From UBA9620 sp965220695 (GTDB lineage: Bacteria; Acidobacteriota; Vicinamibacteria; Vicinamibacterales; UBA8438): DNA of 64,000 bases. The notes below the pieces were generated by a model. That model searched no databases and was not told the DNA's origin. It was given only the letters and a program-made list of their open reading frames with translations. Where the stretch lies: contig OZ244838.1 of the NCBI GenBank assembly GCA_965220695.1, positions 3,472,001-3,536,000 on the forward strand, read 5' to 3'. The translations under genes were made by a program, and so were the position numbers. This document shows, piece after piece, positions 23,631 to 32,403 of the stretch (its first letter is position 1; every line of letters starts with the position of its first letter).

Positions 23631-26279
23631 ATGCAGACACCAGTCGGCGGCTGGTGGTCACACTCGACGCAGGTGGCGGGCACGGTGCGTGCGCCGGTCG
23701 CGCGCGGAGTTCTTGCCCACCTGACCAGCAGTATCGCGCTACTGGCGTGTCTGAGCACGGGACTCGTTGCCGGCTGGTCGGCCCGGCCCGGCGAGTCCAC
23801 TCAGGACGACGATGCAGATCCCCTTGGGCCGCCCCCGCTCTATGACGCACTCCGCAACGCCGAGCTTGGTCACGCCGGACAGATCATCGCCGGCCGGCTT
23901 CAAGTGGACCGTTTCGAATTCGAGTTGATCGACGGCCATCTCTATCTCTCGCCAGAGACCGACGGACGCGTCACCACGGCCGTGTTCCTGGGCGAGGGAC
24001 TCATTCGCGGGTATCCGCCGGATGCGGTTGAACACCACCAACTCGAGAAGCTCTCAGACGAGCACCACGTCGCCGAAGCGTTCGACCGTCTGCTGCTGTG
24101 GTCGGCAGGCGACGCCATCGCCCGCTTGCAGTCCCTCGCGACGCCAGCGGCGGAACGGGACACCGACAAGGCCAACCGCCTCCTCCAGAACCGGCGCAAG
24201 GACCGGCTCCAGCAACAGCTCGACAACCCCGACAGCCGAGTCCTGACCGATCTCCTGCGGTATCAGGCACATACGCTCCAACCAGATCGCGCCTATCTGG
24301 CGGCCGAGATCGACAGCAAGGACAACGGCTGGCTGACCCTCGAGATCGAGCCGCTGGCGGACGAAGAGGTGTGGCTCTATCGCCATGACCGGAGCCGCCG
24401 GGTAACCGATACCTGGCTCAACACCCATCGCCTGACGGACTTCGATGTAGACGACCAATCCACGGTGCTCGATGGGTTCGCCGTCGATCCGGACTCGCTC
24501 GACGAGGACGACGTGACCGGCGTGGCCCTCGGGCTCGCCCACCGACCGCTGGTGCCGGACGGCGTCGACCGGGCGCCGCTGGCGACAGTGCCGCAGATTC
24601 AGGTGGACCTGTCGTTCGAGGGTGATGGCGACACTACGGCGACGGCGGCACTGCTGATCGAAACGATGGAACCTGCCCGGGTCGTGCGGCTGCGAATCAG
24701 CCCGACGCTCGAGGTGACGGATGTGCGCTGGCGAACGAGCGGTGCGACGGGCGCCGCACTGCTGTCGTCGGACGCGCTGGAACGCCCCGAGCAGGAACCT
24801 GACAGCCCGGTGGCCGTCAGCGGCGAGCCGCTCCACTATGTACAGGAGCGTCACGAACGGCTGCTGGACGACGACCGTTTCGAGCCGTGGGTGACCGTGG
24901 CCCTGCCCCGCACCGTTCAGCCTGGTGAACGCTTCGTCCTTGAACTGGCGTATGAGGGCAGCCTGATTGAACGGCATCGGACGACGCTCGATTTTCTGCT
25001 GAAGGACTCCATCTACTGGTACCCGAAACACCCCGACTCGAGCGCCAGCCGATTGGACCTTACGTTCAGGGTGCCGGAGAAGTACCGCGTGGCCAGCGCC
25101 GGCCGCCTGGAGGAGGAACAGGTGGTGGACGACACGCGGATCTTGCGGTGGAACATCGACGACCGGGTCCGCAGCATGGCGTTTCACTACGGCGAGTTCG
25201 AGGTGACAGAGGTCGAGATGGACAACGGCCCCATTGTCTCGCTCTATGGCAACGACAACCATCTTGGATTCAGACCTGGCGCCCGAGAGAAGACCATCTC
25301 CGACCTCACCGATTCGATCAGGCTCTTCTCCGACTATTTCGGACCCTTTCCCTACGACTCGCTCCTGGTGACGGAGACGGCCACGCTCAGCGGTCAGGCG
25401 TTTCCCGGGCTGGTCCTGCTGTCTTACCAGGCGTTCGGCGAATTGCATACCGGCGAAGCCGAGCTGTTCCGGGCGCATGAAGTGGCGCATCAGTGGTGGG
25501 GGGCCGGCATCGACTGGGCGGGGTATCGCGACCAGTGGATGACCGAGGGGTTTGCGCACTACTCCGCCGCACTGTACGCGCTCTTCGCGTTGAACGACGC
25601 CAACCAGTTTGAGGACATGATCAACGCGTGGCGGCTCGACGTCCTGGGCGAAGGACAGGTCGGGCAGGGGCTGGGCCTCCGACACTACGGGTTCCGGCCG
25701 GAGGTGTTGCGCCGCAGCGACGGACACGAGTCCGGCGCCTTGGTGGTGGGGTACCGCTTGAACTCCAGCGAGACGCCGTTCGACTATCGGATCCTCGCGT
25801 ATGAGAAAGGTGCCTACATCCTGCACATGCTGCGGTCGATGTTGCTTGACCCCGAGACTGGCGATGACGAACGGTTCCGGGTACTGATGCGGAGCTATGC
25901 CACGGAGCGTATGGGGAGCCCGATGTCCACGCGGTCATTCGAAGCGGCGGTGACGCGAGCATTCGGCGAACCGATGGACTGGTTCTTCGATCAGTGGGTC
26001 TATGGGATCGAGGTACCGACCTATCGCCCGGACCTCGAGGTCAGCCCGGTGATCGACAGCCCGTTGCCGTTCGTACTGCACGGCACCATCCGACAGGAGG
26101 ATGTCTCAGAGGGGTTCAAGATGCCGGTGCCGATCCGGGTCACCTTCGACGATCGACCGCCCCTGACGTTTCAGGTCTGGGTGGACGCCGAGGAGGTACA
26201 GGTGGAGTTTCCGCTCCCCGAACGACCGCAAGATGTGGTGTTCAACCATCGTCACGCGGTACTGGGCAAGGTGCGGTAG
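23631..26279 (+). CDS. M1-family zinc metallopeptidase, exported, lacking GAMEN
   Basis: An 882-residue protein with an N-terminal hydrophobic segment (about 28-50) that looks like an export signal or anchor. The gluzincin motif HEVAH (616-620) is followed after 18 residues by Glu639 in QWMTEGFAHY, as in M1 peptidases, and the catalytic-Tyr region YEKGAYILHMLRSML follows. The exopeptidase motif GAMEN, which should precede HExxH, is absent; that position reads TATLSGQAFPGLVLLSY. It may therefore not act as an ordinary aminopeptidase. The N-terminal 350 residues are an all-beta region I do not recognise. Start supported by GGAGGG 5 nt upstream. Confidence 0.85.
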   Translation: MQTPVGGWWSHSTQVAGTVRAPVARGVLAHLTSSIALLACLSTGLVAGWSARPGESTQDDDADPLGPPPLYDALRNAELGHAGQIIAGRLQVDRFEFELIDGHLYLSPETDGRVTTAVFLGEGLIRGYPPDAVEHHQLEKLSDEHHVAEAFDRLLLWSAGDAIARLQSLATPAAERDTDKANRLLQNRRKDRLQQQLDNPDSRVLTDLLRYQAHTLQPDRAYLAAEIDSKDNGWLTLEIEPLADEEVWLYRHDRSRRVTDTWLNTHRLTDFDVDDQSTVLDGFAVDPDSLDEDDVTGVALGLAHRPLVPDGVDRAPLATVPQIQVDLSFEGDGDTTATAALLIETMEPARVVRLRISPTLEVTDVRWRTSGATGAALLSSDALERPEQEPDSPVAVSGEPLHYVQERHERLLDDDRFEPWVTVALPRTVQPGERFVLELAYEGSLIERHRTTLDFLLKDSIYWYPKHPDSSASRLDLTFRVPEKYRVASAGRLEEEQVVDDTRILRWNIDDRVRSMAFHYGEFEVTEVEMDNGPIVSLYGNDNHLGFRPGAREKTISDLTDSIRLFSDYFGPFPYDSLLVTETATLSGQAFPGLVLLSYQAFGELHTGEAELFRAHEVAHQWWGAGIDWAGYRDQWMTEGFAHYSAALYALFALNDANQFEDMINAWRLDVLGEGQVGQGLGLRHYGFRPEVLRRSDGHESGALVVGYRLNSSETPFDYRILAYEKGAYILHMLRSMLLDPETGDDERFRVLMRSYATERMGSPMSTRSFEAAVTRAFGEPMDWFFDQWVYGIEVPTYRPDLEVSPVIDSPLPFVLHGTIRQEDVSEGFKMPVPIRVTFDDRPPLTFQVWVDAEEVQVEFPLPERPQDVVFNHRHAVLGKVR

Positions 26280-26286
26280 CTGCAAG

Positions 26287-26315
26287 TTGACAACCCTCAC
26301 GGTCCGGCCGACAAT
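26287..26315 (+). promoter_or_regulatory. Promoter upstream of the radical SAM gene
   Basis: TTGACA (26287-26292) and GACAAT (26310-26315) separated by exactly 17 nt. Predicted transcription start near 26322, about 70 nt before ATG 26393. One of the few two-box promoters visible in the window. Confidence 0.6.
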
Positions 26316-26392
26316 TGAAATCTCATGCGGTTGGCGCGGGATCGGGTTCCCGCCGGTCACCTCCATTCGCATCCGCTGCCGGTCCCACGAAC

Positions 26393-27847
26393 ATGCGCAA
26401 TGTACAGGCGGTTCGATCTTTCGTGGAGAAGCATCGGCGACGCCGCCAAAGCAACAAGGTACTGCATGGGCACCCGTCCCCGGTGCACTGGCTCGAGCGG
26501 GACATCTCGATGGCCGATGTACTGCGGACCCGCGCACAGGCCAACCGCGAGATTCGCAAGCGGATCAATCTGTACGTCGGGACTCCGTATTGTTTGCCGA
26601 CCCAGCCTGACCGTTGCGGTTTCTGCCTGTTTCCCAGCGAGATCTACACCAGTCATCGGCAGCTCGATGAATACCTGGACTATCTCGAACGCGAAGGCGA
26701 CCTGTTCCGGGACCACTTCGCCGGCGCCGAACTGGCGAGCATCTACTTCGGGGGTGGCACCTCGAACCTGTACCAGGCCGACCAGTACCCTCGCTTGATG
26801 AACATCGTCCGTGGGGTCTTCGACATCCCGCCCGGCATCGAGGTCACTCTCGAGGGCATTCCGCAGACGTTCAGCCACGACAAGCTGCTCGGGATGAAAC
26901 AGAGCGGCATGACGCGGATCAGCATGGGCGTGCAGCAGCTCGACGATGAACTGATCAAGGCAAGCGGCCGGAAGCAACGGGCCGACCAGGTGTTTCGCAC
27001 CCTCGAGTCGTGCGAATCGCTCGGATTGCCGGCCAGCGTCGATCTCATCTTCGGGTGGCCGAACCAGACCATTGACCGGATGGTGCGCGACCTGGAGACG
27101 ATCGCCGCAACCGGAATCGCCCACATCACACACTACGAGCTGAATGTCGCCGGCCGAACCGATTTCTCGCGCAATCGCCGCCACGAGTTGCCTTCGACCG
27201 AGGAGAACCTCGAGATGTACCGCGTCGGCAAAGCGGTGCTGGAGCGCCACGGGTACACGCAGGTCACTCCGTACGATTTCGAACGACGGGATTCCAGCCT
27301 GCCCAGCGCGTATCTGTACGAAGAGCTCTTCCGACGACCGTTCCAGGCAGACGCCGACGGACCGATCGGCTTCGACGCGTGGGGCTGGGGATATGCTGGC
27401 ATTTCGTTTTTCTTCGGGACGCCCCGGTCTCCAGGTTGGGCGTTCATGAACCAGGTACGCATCGACGAGTACTTCCGTTGTCTTCGTGACGGCCGGTATC
27501 CTGTGATGCGCGGGTTCCACTACACGCCCGCCCATATGCGGCTGCACCTGCTTTTTCAAGAGCTGCAGGGTATGTCGGTGGATCGGCGGGCGTATCAACG
27601 GCTGTTCGGACTCGACGTCATCGACGAACATCGCGTCGTCTGGACCGCGTTCGAAGAATTGGGGTGGGTCACCATCTCGGACGATCAGGTGACGGTGCGC
27701 GGCGACGGCGTGTTTTATCTGCCGCTGCTCCAGAATGCTCTGGCGCACGACCGCAACGAAGAGATGCGGAAGAAAACGATGGTCAGCAGCGCCGCAGCCC
27801 CCGCGAGCCCGCCACCGGCGCTCGTCGCCGGGTCCGCACGCGGCTGA
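26393..27847 (+). CDS. HemW/coproporphyrinogen dehydrogenase-like radical SAM protein
   Basis: A 484-residue radical SAM protein most like the HemW/HemN group: IYFGGGTSNLYQADQYPRL, the IPQTFSHDKLLGMKQSGMTRISMGVQQ segment in pieces, and SVDLIFGWPNQTIDRM are the family landmarks. The [4Fe-4S] cysteines are Cys67, Cys75 and Cys78 (YCLPTQPDRCGFC), i.e. CX7CX2C instead of CX3CX2C. The C-terminal 200 residues contain DAWGWGYAGISFFFGTP and a HemN-like helical domain. Function is unknown; heme trafficking or anaerobic porphyrin chemistry are possibilities by homology. ATG 26393 chosen; the frame is open to 26315 but that part resembles non-coding sequence. Confidence 0.8.
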   Translation: MRNVQAVRSFVEKHRRRRQSNKVLHGHPSPVHWLERDISMADVLRTRAQANREIRKRINLYVGTPYCLPTQPDRCGFCLFPSEIYTSHRQLDEYLDYLEREGDLFRDHFAGAELASIYFGGGTSNLYQADQYPRLMNIVRGVFDIPPGIEVTLEGIPQTFSHDKLLGMKQSGMTRISMGVQQLDDELIKASGRKQRADQVFRTLESCESLGLPASVDLIFGWPNQTIDRMVRDLETIAATGIAHITHYELNVAGRTDFSRNRRHELPSTEENLEMYRVGKAVLERHGYTQVTPYDFERRDSSLPSAYLYEELFRRPFQADADGPIGFDAWGWGYAGISFFFGTPRSPGWAFMNQVRIDEYFRCLRDGRYPVMRGFHYTPAHMRLHLLFQELQGMSVDRRAYQRLFGLDVIDEHRVVWTAFEELGWVTISDDQVTVRGDGVFYLPLLQNALAHDRNEEMRKKTMVSSAAAPASPPPALVAGSARG

Positions 27848-27901
27848 CCCGGACGCCCCTCGGTGTCACGACTTATGGAAAGCCGTCTTCAGATTCGGAG
27901 C

Positions 27902-27920
27902 GCGTGGTGGAACCCCACGC
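27902..27920. other. Hairpin between convergent genes
   Basis: 6-bp GC-rich stem (GCGTGG/CCACGC) with a 7-nt loop, between the ends of two convergent genes (27847 and 27944). No T-run on either side, so not a standard intrinsic terminator, but its position suggests a transcript-end structure. Confidence 0.35.
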
Positions 27921-27943
27921 AAAACACCGTGGCGCCCTCCGCG

Positions 27944-28810
27944 CTACCGTGACGTCCCCCCCACGCTATCGACGGCGGCGGCGGTCGCCAGCACCCGCTG
28001 GGCCGATGCGATGACCGGCCGTTCTATCAACTTGCCCGCGACGAGCAGGACGCCGCCTTCATTGGCCTCGTAGGCCTCGACGATTCGTCGCGCCCACGCC
28101 ACGGTGTCCGCGTCCGGCGAGAACGCTTCCTGCACTATCGGCACCTGCGACGGATGAATCGCTGCTTTACCGGTGAAACCGAGGCGGCGCGCCGCCGCCG
28201 ATTCCGACTGCAACCGATGCGGAGCCGATACGTCCATGAACGGTGTGTCCATCGCATCGATACCGACCAACGCCGCCGCCGCCACGACACGGGACCGCGC
28301 GTAGAGCAGGGCATCCCATTCGATACTGCACCCCAGCTCGGCCGACAAGTCGACGGCGCCAAAGAACATCACGGCGACGTTCGGGGTGGCCGTGGCGATC
28401 GCCTCGGCCGCGGCCAGTCCGGCCGCCGTCTCGATCTGCACGACCAACGGCAACCCCGCAAGGTCAGGCCCGAGCCGGCGCTCCAGCGCACACAACGCTT
28501 TCGGACCAGGGACCTTCGGCACCATCAATGCATCGGGCCGCACCCCGGCAGCCAGCACCGCCGCCAGATCGCGATCACCGAGATCAGACTCGGGTTCGTT
28601 GATCCGCAACATCACCTCTGCACGGCCGGTCCGAGGCTCGGCGAGCAGTGCGACCGCCTGTGCGCGCGCCTCGTCTTTCCTTGCGAAACTGACTCCGTCC
28701 TCGAGATCCAGGCACACGGCGTCAGCGCCGGTGGCCAACGCCTTCGGCAGGCGATCGGGACGGACAGCCGGTACGAACAGCACGGAACGGCGGACCCGGC
28801 GCATGGACAT
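27944..28810 (-). CDS. CitE-like aldolase/lyase (HpcH/HpaI superfamily)
   Basis: A 288-residue CoA-ester lyase of the citrate lyase beta / malyl-CoA / citramalyl-CoA lyase group. It has SVLFVPAVRPDRLPKAL, the metal-site AVCLDLEDGVSFARKDEAR, VMLRINEPESD with the substrate Arg, VPKVPGPKALCAL, VVQIETAAGLAAAEAI, and the C-terminal KAAIHPSQVPIVQEAFSP. These enzymes cleave (S)- or (R)-malyl/citramalyl-CoA to acetyl-CoA plus glyoxylate or pyruvate. Last gene of a six-gene minus-strand cluster with CoA-transferase and MaoC hydratase, which supports citramalyl-CoA cleavage. ATG 28810 or 28804. Confidence 0.88.
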   Translation of the reverse strand: MSMRRVRRSVLFVPAVRPDRLPKALATGADAVCLDLEDGVSFARKDEARAQAVALLAEPRTGRAEVMLRINEPESDLGDRDLAAVLAAGVRPDALMVPKVPGPKALCALERRLGPDLAGLPLVVQIETAAGLAAAEAIATATPNVAVMFFGAVDLSAELGCSIEWDALLYARSRVVAAAALVGIDAMDTPFMDVSAPHRLQSESAAARRLGFTGKAAIHPSQVPIVQEAFSPDADTVAWARRIVEAYEANEGGVLLVAGKLIERPVIASAQRVLATAAAVDSVGGTSR

Positions 28811-28843
28811 GGGTGCTCTCGACAAGATTGGATAAACGTGGGA

Positions 28844-30217
28844 TCAGGCCGGCACCCCGGCCAGCACGTCGCCCAACTCGAACAGATTGGACCGCCGCTC
28901 GATGTCCCGCAGCCAGGCCAGAGCCTCGGCGGCCGTGGTTGATGATACGACCCGCGCTGCGCAGGCCAGGAACTTCTGATCGAGTTGCGCGGCGCTCGGC
29001 GGTTTGGACGGATACCCCCTGGCCCCACGCACACGTCGCTCCAACGTGACGCCGTTGCGAAGCCGCACCGTCACCAGCGCCTCGGTCAGGGTCGGCTGAC
29101 CTGCTCCCACCGCGGCATCCGCACGCATGCTCACTCGCGGCACCAGCGCCCAGGTGAGGGGATCGGCCATCCCGTCCGGCTGGAAGGTCGCGATGTCGAC
29201 CCGTCCGTGCGCCACCGCCGACGCGGCGCAGTAGTGCATGCTGAACTTGCCCTCCAGACCACTCGCCGGGCGGTCGTGAATGAGCACGGTCGGCGTCACG
29301 CTGTCGACAGCCACCGCCACCGACTCGACATCGACGGCGCCGAATCCGTGTTCTGCACGCAGATCGAGCAGGGTATCGATAGTCGGATGGGTCGCCGCAC
29401 AGGACGGATAGAGTTTCACGGTGATACCGCCGTCGACGATCTCCCAGACACGCCCCAGCGCCGAGATCGACTCGTCGATCTCGCGGGTGCGTGAGTGCAT
29501 TGCAACCAGCAGCCCCTGCCCGCCGTCAATCGCGTGCTCCGATGCGCTGAAGCCGGTTCCGGCGAGCATGGCGGCCAGCACACCGTTCCGCCCGGCCAGA
29601 CCGGCCTGCAGCGGCTTCACCATCGTTCCGAAACTCTCTTTGAGCCCGGACGCCTCAGACGCCGCGATCGCCATGCTGCGCGCGGCGGTGGGCGCGTCCT
29701 GACCGAGCAGCCGGGCAGCCGTCGCCGAGGCGCCAATCGAACCGAGGCTGGCGGTCGCGTGCCATCCCTGCTCATAGTGCGTGGGATTCATCGTCCGGCC
29801 AAGTACCGCTTCGACCTCGAAACCAACGCAGTACGCGTCAAGCAGCGCGGCGCCGTCTGCACCGGCTACCTCGGCTGCCGCCAGTCCGGCGGAGACCAGC
29901 GGCGCGCTCGGGTGCGCCATCGACACGAAACACATGTCGTCGAAGTCGAGCGCGTGCGCCGCGGCGCCGTTCGCGAGCGCCGCCCAGCCGGCGCCGGTCC
30001 GCATGGTGCTCCCCAGCACCGAGCAGCGCGGCGCGCCGCCCTCTGCGTGCAGCACGTCGCGCACCAGCCGGGCCGCCGGTTCAACCGATCCGGCCAGCGT
30101 GACCCCGACGGTGTCGAGGATGGCATTGCGCGCCGCCGCACGGGCAGCCGCGGGCACCGTGGCGTGTGCGACGAACTCGCCAAAACGAATCAGGGTAGAA
30201 GGATGCTGTTCGCTCAC
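28844..30217 (-). CDS. MmgE/PrpD family protein
   Basis: A 457-residue member of the MmgE/PrpD fold, which includes 2-methylcitrate dehydratase, cis-aconitate decarboxylase and several uncharacterised enzymes. Visible landmarks are AILDTVGVTLAGS, AALANGAAAHALDFDD (metal-free active-site region), MNPTHYEQGWHATASLGSIGA and KLYPSCAATHPTIDTLLDL. The start is GTG 30217, with GGGAG 7 nt upstream; the frame extends 10 codons further without support. In this cluster it may act on a C5/C6 tricarboxylate or itaconate-like acid; which one cannot be told from sequence. Confidence 0.85.
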   Translation of the reverse strand: MSEQHPSTLIRFGEFVAHATVPAAARAAARNAILDTVGVTLAGSVEPAARLVRDVLHAEGGAPRCSVLGSTMRTGAGWAALANGAAAHALDFDDMCFVSMAHPSAPLVSAGLAAAEVAGADGAALLDAYCVGFEVEAVLGRTMNPTHYEQGWHATASLGSIGASATAARLLGQDAPTAARSMAIAASEASGLKESFGTMVKPLQAGLAGRNGVLAAMLAGTGFSASEHAIDGGQGLLVAMHSRTREIDESISALGRVWEIVDGGITVKLYPSCAATHPTIDTLLDLRAEHGFGAVDVESVAVAVDSVTPTVLIHDRPASGLEGKFSMHYCAASAVAHGRVDIATFQPDGMADPLTWALVPRVSMRADAAVGAGQPTLTEALVTVRLRNGVTLERRVRGARGYPSKPPSAAQLDQKFLACAARVVSSTTAAEALAWLRDIERRSNLFELGDVLAGVPA

Positions 30218-30248
30218 AACGTCGCTCCCTGGTCGAGTCCGTACCAAC

Positions 30249-31661
30249 TCAATGCCCGTAGAACCCGGCGATGGCGGTGAGACGCTCCTGAATCTGCGCC
30301 TCCGGTATCCAGCGACCGTTCACCATCACCCCGGCGCGGCTGGCAACGTTCGCGATGTCCTCGATCGGGTTCTTCCTCAGCAGCAACAGGTCGGCGCGAT
30401 GTCCGACCGCGACCGACCCGAAATCGCCGGTGGCGTCAAGATACTCGGCCGCGCGCCGGGTACCGGCCTCGAGCACTTCGTAGGGCGTCATCCCCAACTC
30501 GACCCACAGCGCCATCTCGTGATGCAGGGAGAATCCGGGTACGCTGAACAACCGCGGGGCATCGGTGCCCAGGAGCATCCTGGCCCCACCCTGGTGCAAC
30601 GCCCGCAGCAGCGCACGCCGGAGCTCCCGCACACGGCGATTCATTGCCTGGTCGTTCGCTGCCAGGCGGCTGTCCACCTCCCGGTCCCACTGCTCGACCG
30701 TCTCGGGCGGCATGTACCGCACCTCGGGTCGCTCGGCGCGAAGCTCGGCGGCGGTTCGGTCGCCAAAGAAGACCGTCTCCCAGAGCACCATCGTCGGTAC
30801 CACCCAGGCCCCCGCATTGCGCGTAGCCTGCACGAGCTCCGGAATCCGGCCCTCGTCGACGACCGCCAGCAACGGACCGATGCCGCGCATCTCGGGGGAC
30901 TCGACCGGCCGGTCCGTCTCGGGGACAAGCGCCTGAATGTAGTTGTCAAGATGGTCGATGGAGACCTGCCCGACATTGAGCGCGTGCAACAAGCCCACAT
31001 CGTCCGATACGTGTCCACCGAACGGAATACCGACCTCGTTGGCCGTAGCGGCTATCGCGTCGAACACGTCGCGCGAGAGGCCCTCGTGCATCTTCACGAG
31101 GGCGTAGCCCGTCTGGTTGTATTCGCGGACCAACTGCGCGCCCTGCGCCGGCGTCGTCACCCTGTCGCCGCTCATCGACGGGCTCCCGACGAACAGCCGG
31201 GGTCCGATCCTCTCACCGCGGGCGATCTGGTCCCGCGTCGTGAACTGCGACCGTTCGCCGGCCATTGCGCGAACGGTCGTGACGCCGTTGGCGACATACA
31301 GGAACAGCAGGTTCTGCGTGTCGGCCGGCAGCAGAGGCCGGCCGGGCAGGTGGCCGTGCATCTCGGCCAGCCCGGGCATCAGGTAGCTCCCCTCGACCTC
31401 GACGACCTCGACGTCCTCACCGACCTCGACACCATCGGCCGGATTGATCGATGCGATGCGGCGGTCGGCGATGACAACCGTCTGGTTCTCCAGCACGACC
31501 GCGCCGAGTGCCCCCTGCATCGGCAGGACATCGACACCGACGAACGCGATATCGCCCTCGACCACCGGCAGCGGGTCACCGCATCCGGCGATCTGCATCG
31601 CGGCGCAGCACAGAGCCAGCCGCCAGACTCCCCGAGCCCTGAACCTGCCGTGCGCAGTCAT
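30249..31661 (-). CDS. Amidohydrolase family lipoprotein
   Basis: A 470-residue metal-dependent hydrolase with a lipoprotein signal: the hydrophobic stretch RLALCCAAMQIAGC ends in the lipobox IAGC (Cys27), so it is probably anchored in the membrane facing the periplasm. The TIM-barrel has GLAEMHGHLPG (HxH), LVKMHEG (Lys position), PFGGHVSDD, VSIDHLDN and GTDAPRLF, the five-site metal set of imidazolonepropionase/prolidase-like enzymes. GAGG lies 7 nt upstream of ATG 31661. Its placement inside a cytosolic CoA-pathway cluster is odd; the substrate is unknown. Confidence 0.85.
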   Translation of the reverse strand: MTAHGRFRARGVWRLALCCAAMQIAGCGDPLPVVEGDIAFVGVDVLPMQGALGAVVLENQTVVIADRRIASINPADGVEVGEDVEVVEVEGSYLMPGLAEMHGHLPGRPLLPADTQNLLFLYVANGVTTVRAMAGERSQFTTRDQIARGERIGPRLFVGSPSMSGDRVTTPAQGAQLVREYNQTGYALVKMHEGLSRDVFDAIAATANEVGIPFGGHVSDDVGLLHALNVGQVSIDHLDNYIQALVPETDRPVESPEMRGIGPLLAVVDEGRIPELVQATRNAGAWVVPTMVLWETVFFGDRTAAELRAERPEVRYMPPETVEQWDREVDSRLAANDQAMNRRVRELRRALLRALHQGGARMLLGTDAPRLFSVPGFSLHHEMALWVELGMTPYEVLEAGTRRAAEYLDATGDFGSVAVGHRADLLLLRKNPIEDIANVASRAGVMVNGRWIPEAQIQERLTAIAGFYGH

Positions 31662-31722
31662 CGGTGTCCTCGTCTCACCGTCCCCTGGACGGCGCACGGA
31701 CGCCCGATCCGGGCATCCGCGT

Positions 31723-32226
31723 CTATGCCTCCGACAGCGTCGGTCGGAACCTCGCCGGTACGTGGCCCCGTTTATAGACCATGAACGTCCGCTTGAAGGT
31801 GATCACGATCTTACCGTCCTGGTTGAATCCCGTCGATTTGACCGTCACGATGCCAACCGCAGGACGCGACTGCGACTCCCGTTTCGCAAGTACTTCGCTG
31901 CACGAGTAGATCGTGTCGCCGTCGAAGACCGGGTTCGGCAGCCGCACCTCGTCCCATCCGAGATTGGCCATCACGTTCTGGGACAGATCGATCACCGACT
32001 GACCAGTGACGACCGCCAGGGTGAACGTCGAGTCGACCAGTGTCCGTCCATACGGTGTGTTCGCCGCGAAAGCGTGGTCGAAGTGGATAGGGTTGGTGTT
32101 CATCGACAGCAACGTGGCCCACGTATTGTCGGCCGCCAACACGGTCCGACCGAGAGGATGCTCGTAGATGTCTCCAACTTCGAAGTCCTCGTAGACCCGT
32201 CCTGTCCATCCCTCTTTCACAGGCAT
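31723..32226 (-). CDS. MaoC-like hydratase
   Basis: A 167-residue hot-dog-fold enoyl-CoA hydratase of the MaoC family. VYEDFEVGDIYEHPLGRTV is the family N-terminus and LLSMNTNPIHFDHAFAANTPYG holds the catalytic Asp/Asn-His region; FDGDTIYSCSEVLAKRES is conserved in mesaconyl-CoA/itaconyl-CoA hydratases. ATG 32226 has GGAAGGAG 5-6 nt upstream. With the neighbouring CoA-transferase and CitE-like lyase it forms the set found in itaconate and mesaconate degradation. Confidence 0.88.
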   Translation of the reverse strand: MPVKEGWTGRVYEDFEVGDIYEHPLGRTVLAADNTWATLLSMNTNPIHFDHAFAANTPYGRTLVDSTFTLAVVTGQSVIDLSQNVMANLGWDEVRLPNPVFDGDTIYSCSEVLAKRESQSRPAVGIVTVKSTGFNQDGKIVITFKRTFMVYKRGHVPARFRPTLSEA

Positions 32227-32304
32227 GTCATGCGCTCCTTCCGACTCGTCCGGCCGGCGCCTCAGACCAGTGTCGCGCTCGAGGCGATCGACGGCGCCGT
32301 CCAA

Positions 32305-32400
32305 TGTTTGTCATGCCCTGACCAACTCGGCCATGACCCACGATCGGCGGCACCGCCCGGTGTTAGTCAATCCCTGATCCAACCGGCCATTACCCTACAT
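32305..32400. repeat. Tandem pair of ~40-nt degenerate repeats
   Basis: Unit 1 (32305-32345) and unit 2 (32361-32400) share the same order of blocks: TGTT-GTCA, CCCTGA, CCAAC, CGGCCAT and ACCC. They begin 56 nt apart and differ at scattered positions. The pair fills most of the 177-nt gap between the CoA-transferase stop and the MaoC start, so it may be an internal regulatory site. Confidence 0.6.
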
Positions 32401-32403
32401 CGA

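Noticed and set aside
24054..25826. Minus-strand frame of 590 codons opposite the M1 peptidase
   Set aside because: The plus strand has a complete peptidase with active-site motifs; the opposite frame has none.
27902..27920. Hairpin as an intrinsic terminator
   Set aside because: Stem is present but no T-run follows on either strand; listed only as a hairpin.
29781..31784. Plus-strand frame of 667 codons opposite MmgE/PrpD and the amidohydrolase
   Set aside because: Spans the boundary of two well-defined genes and has no recognisable domain.
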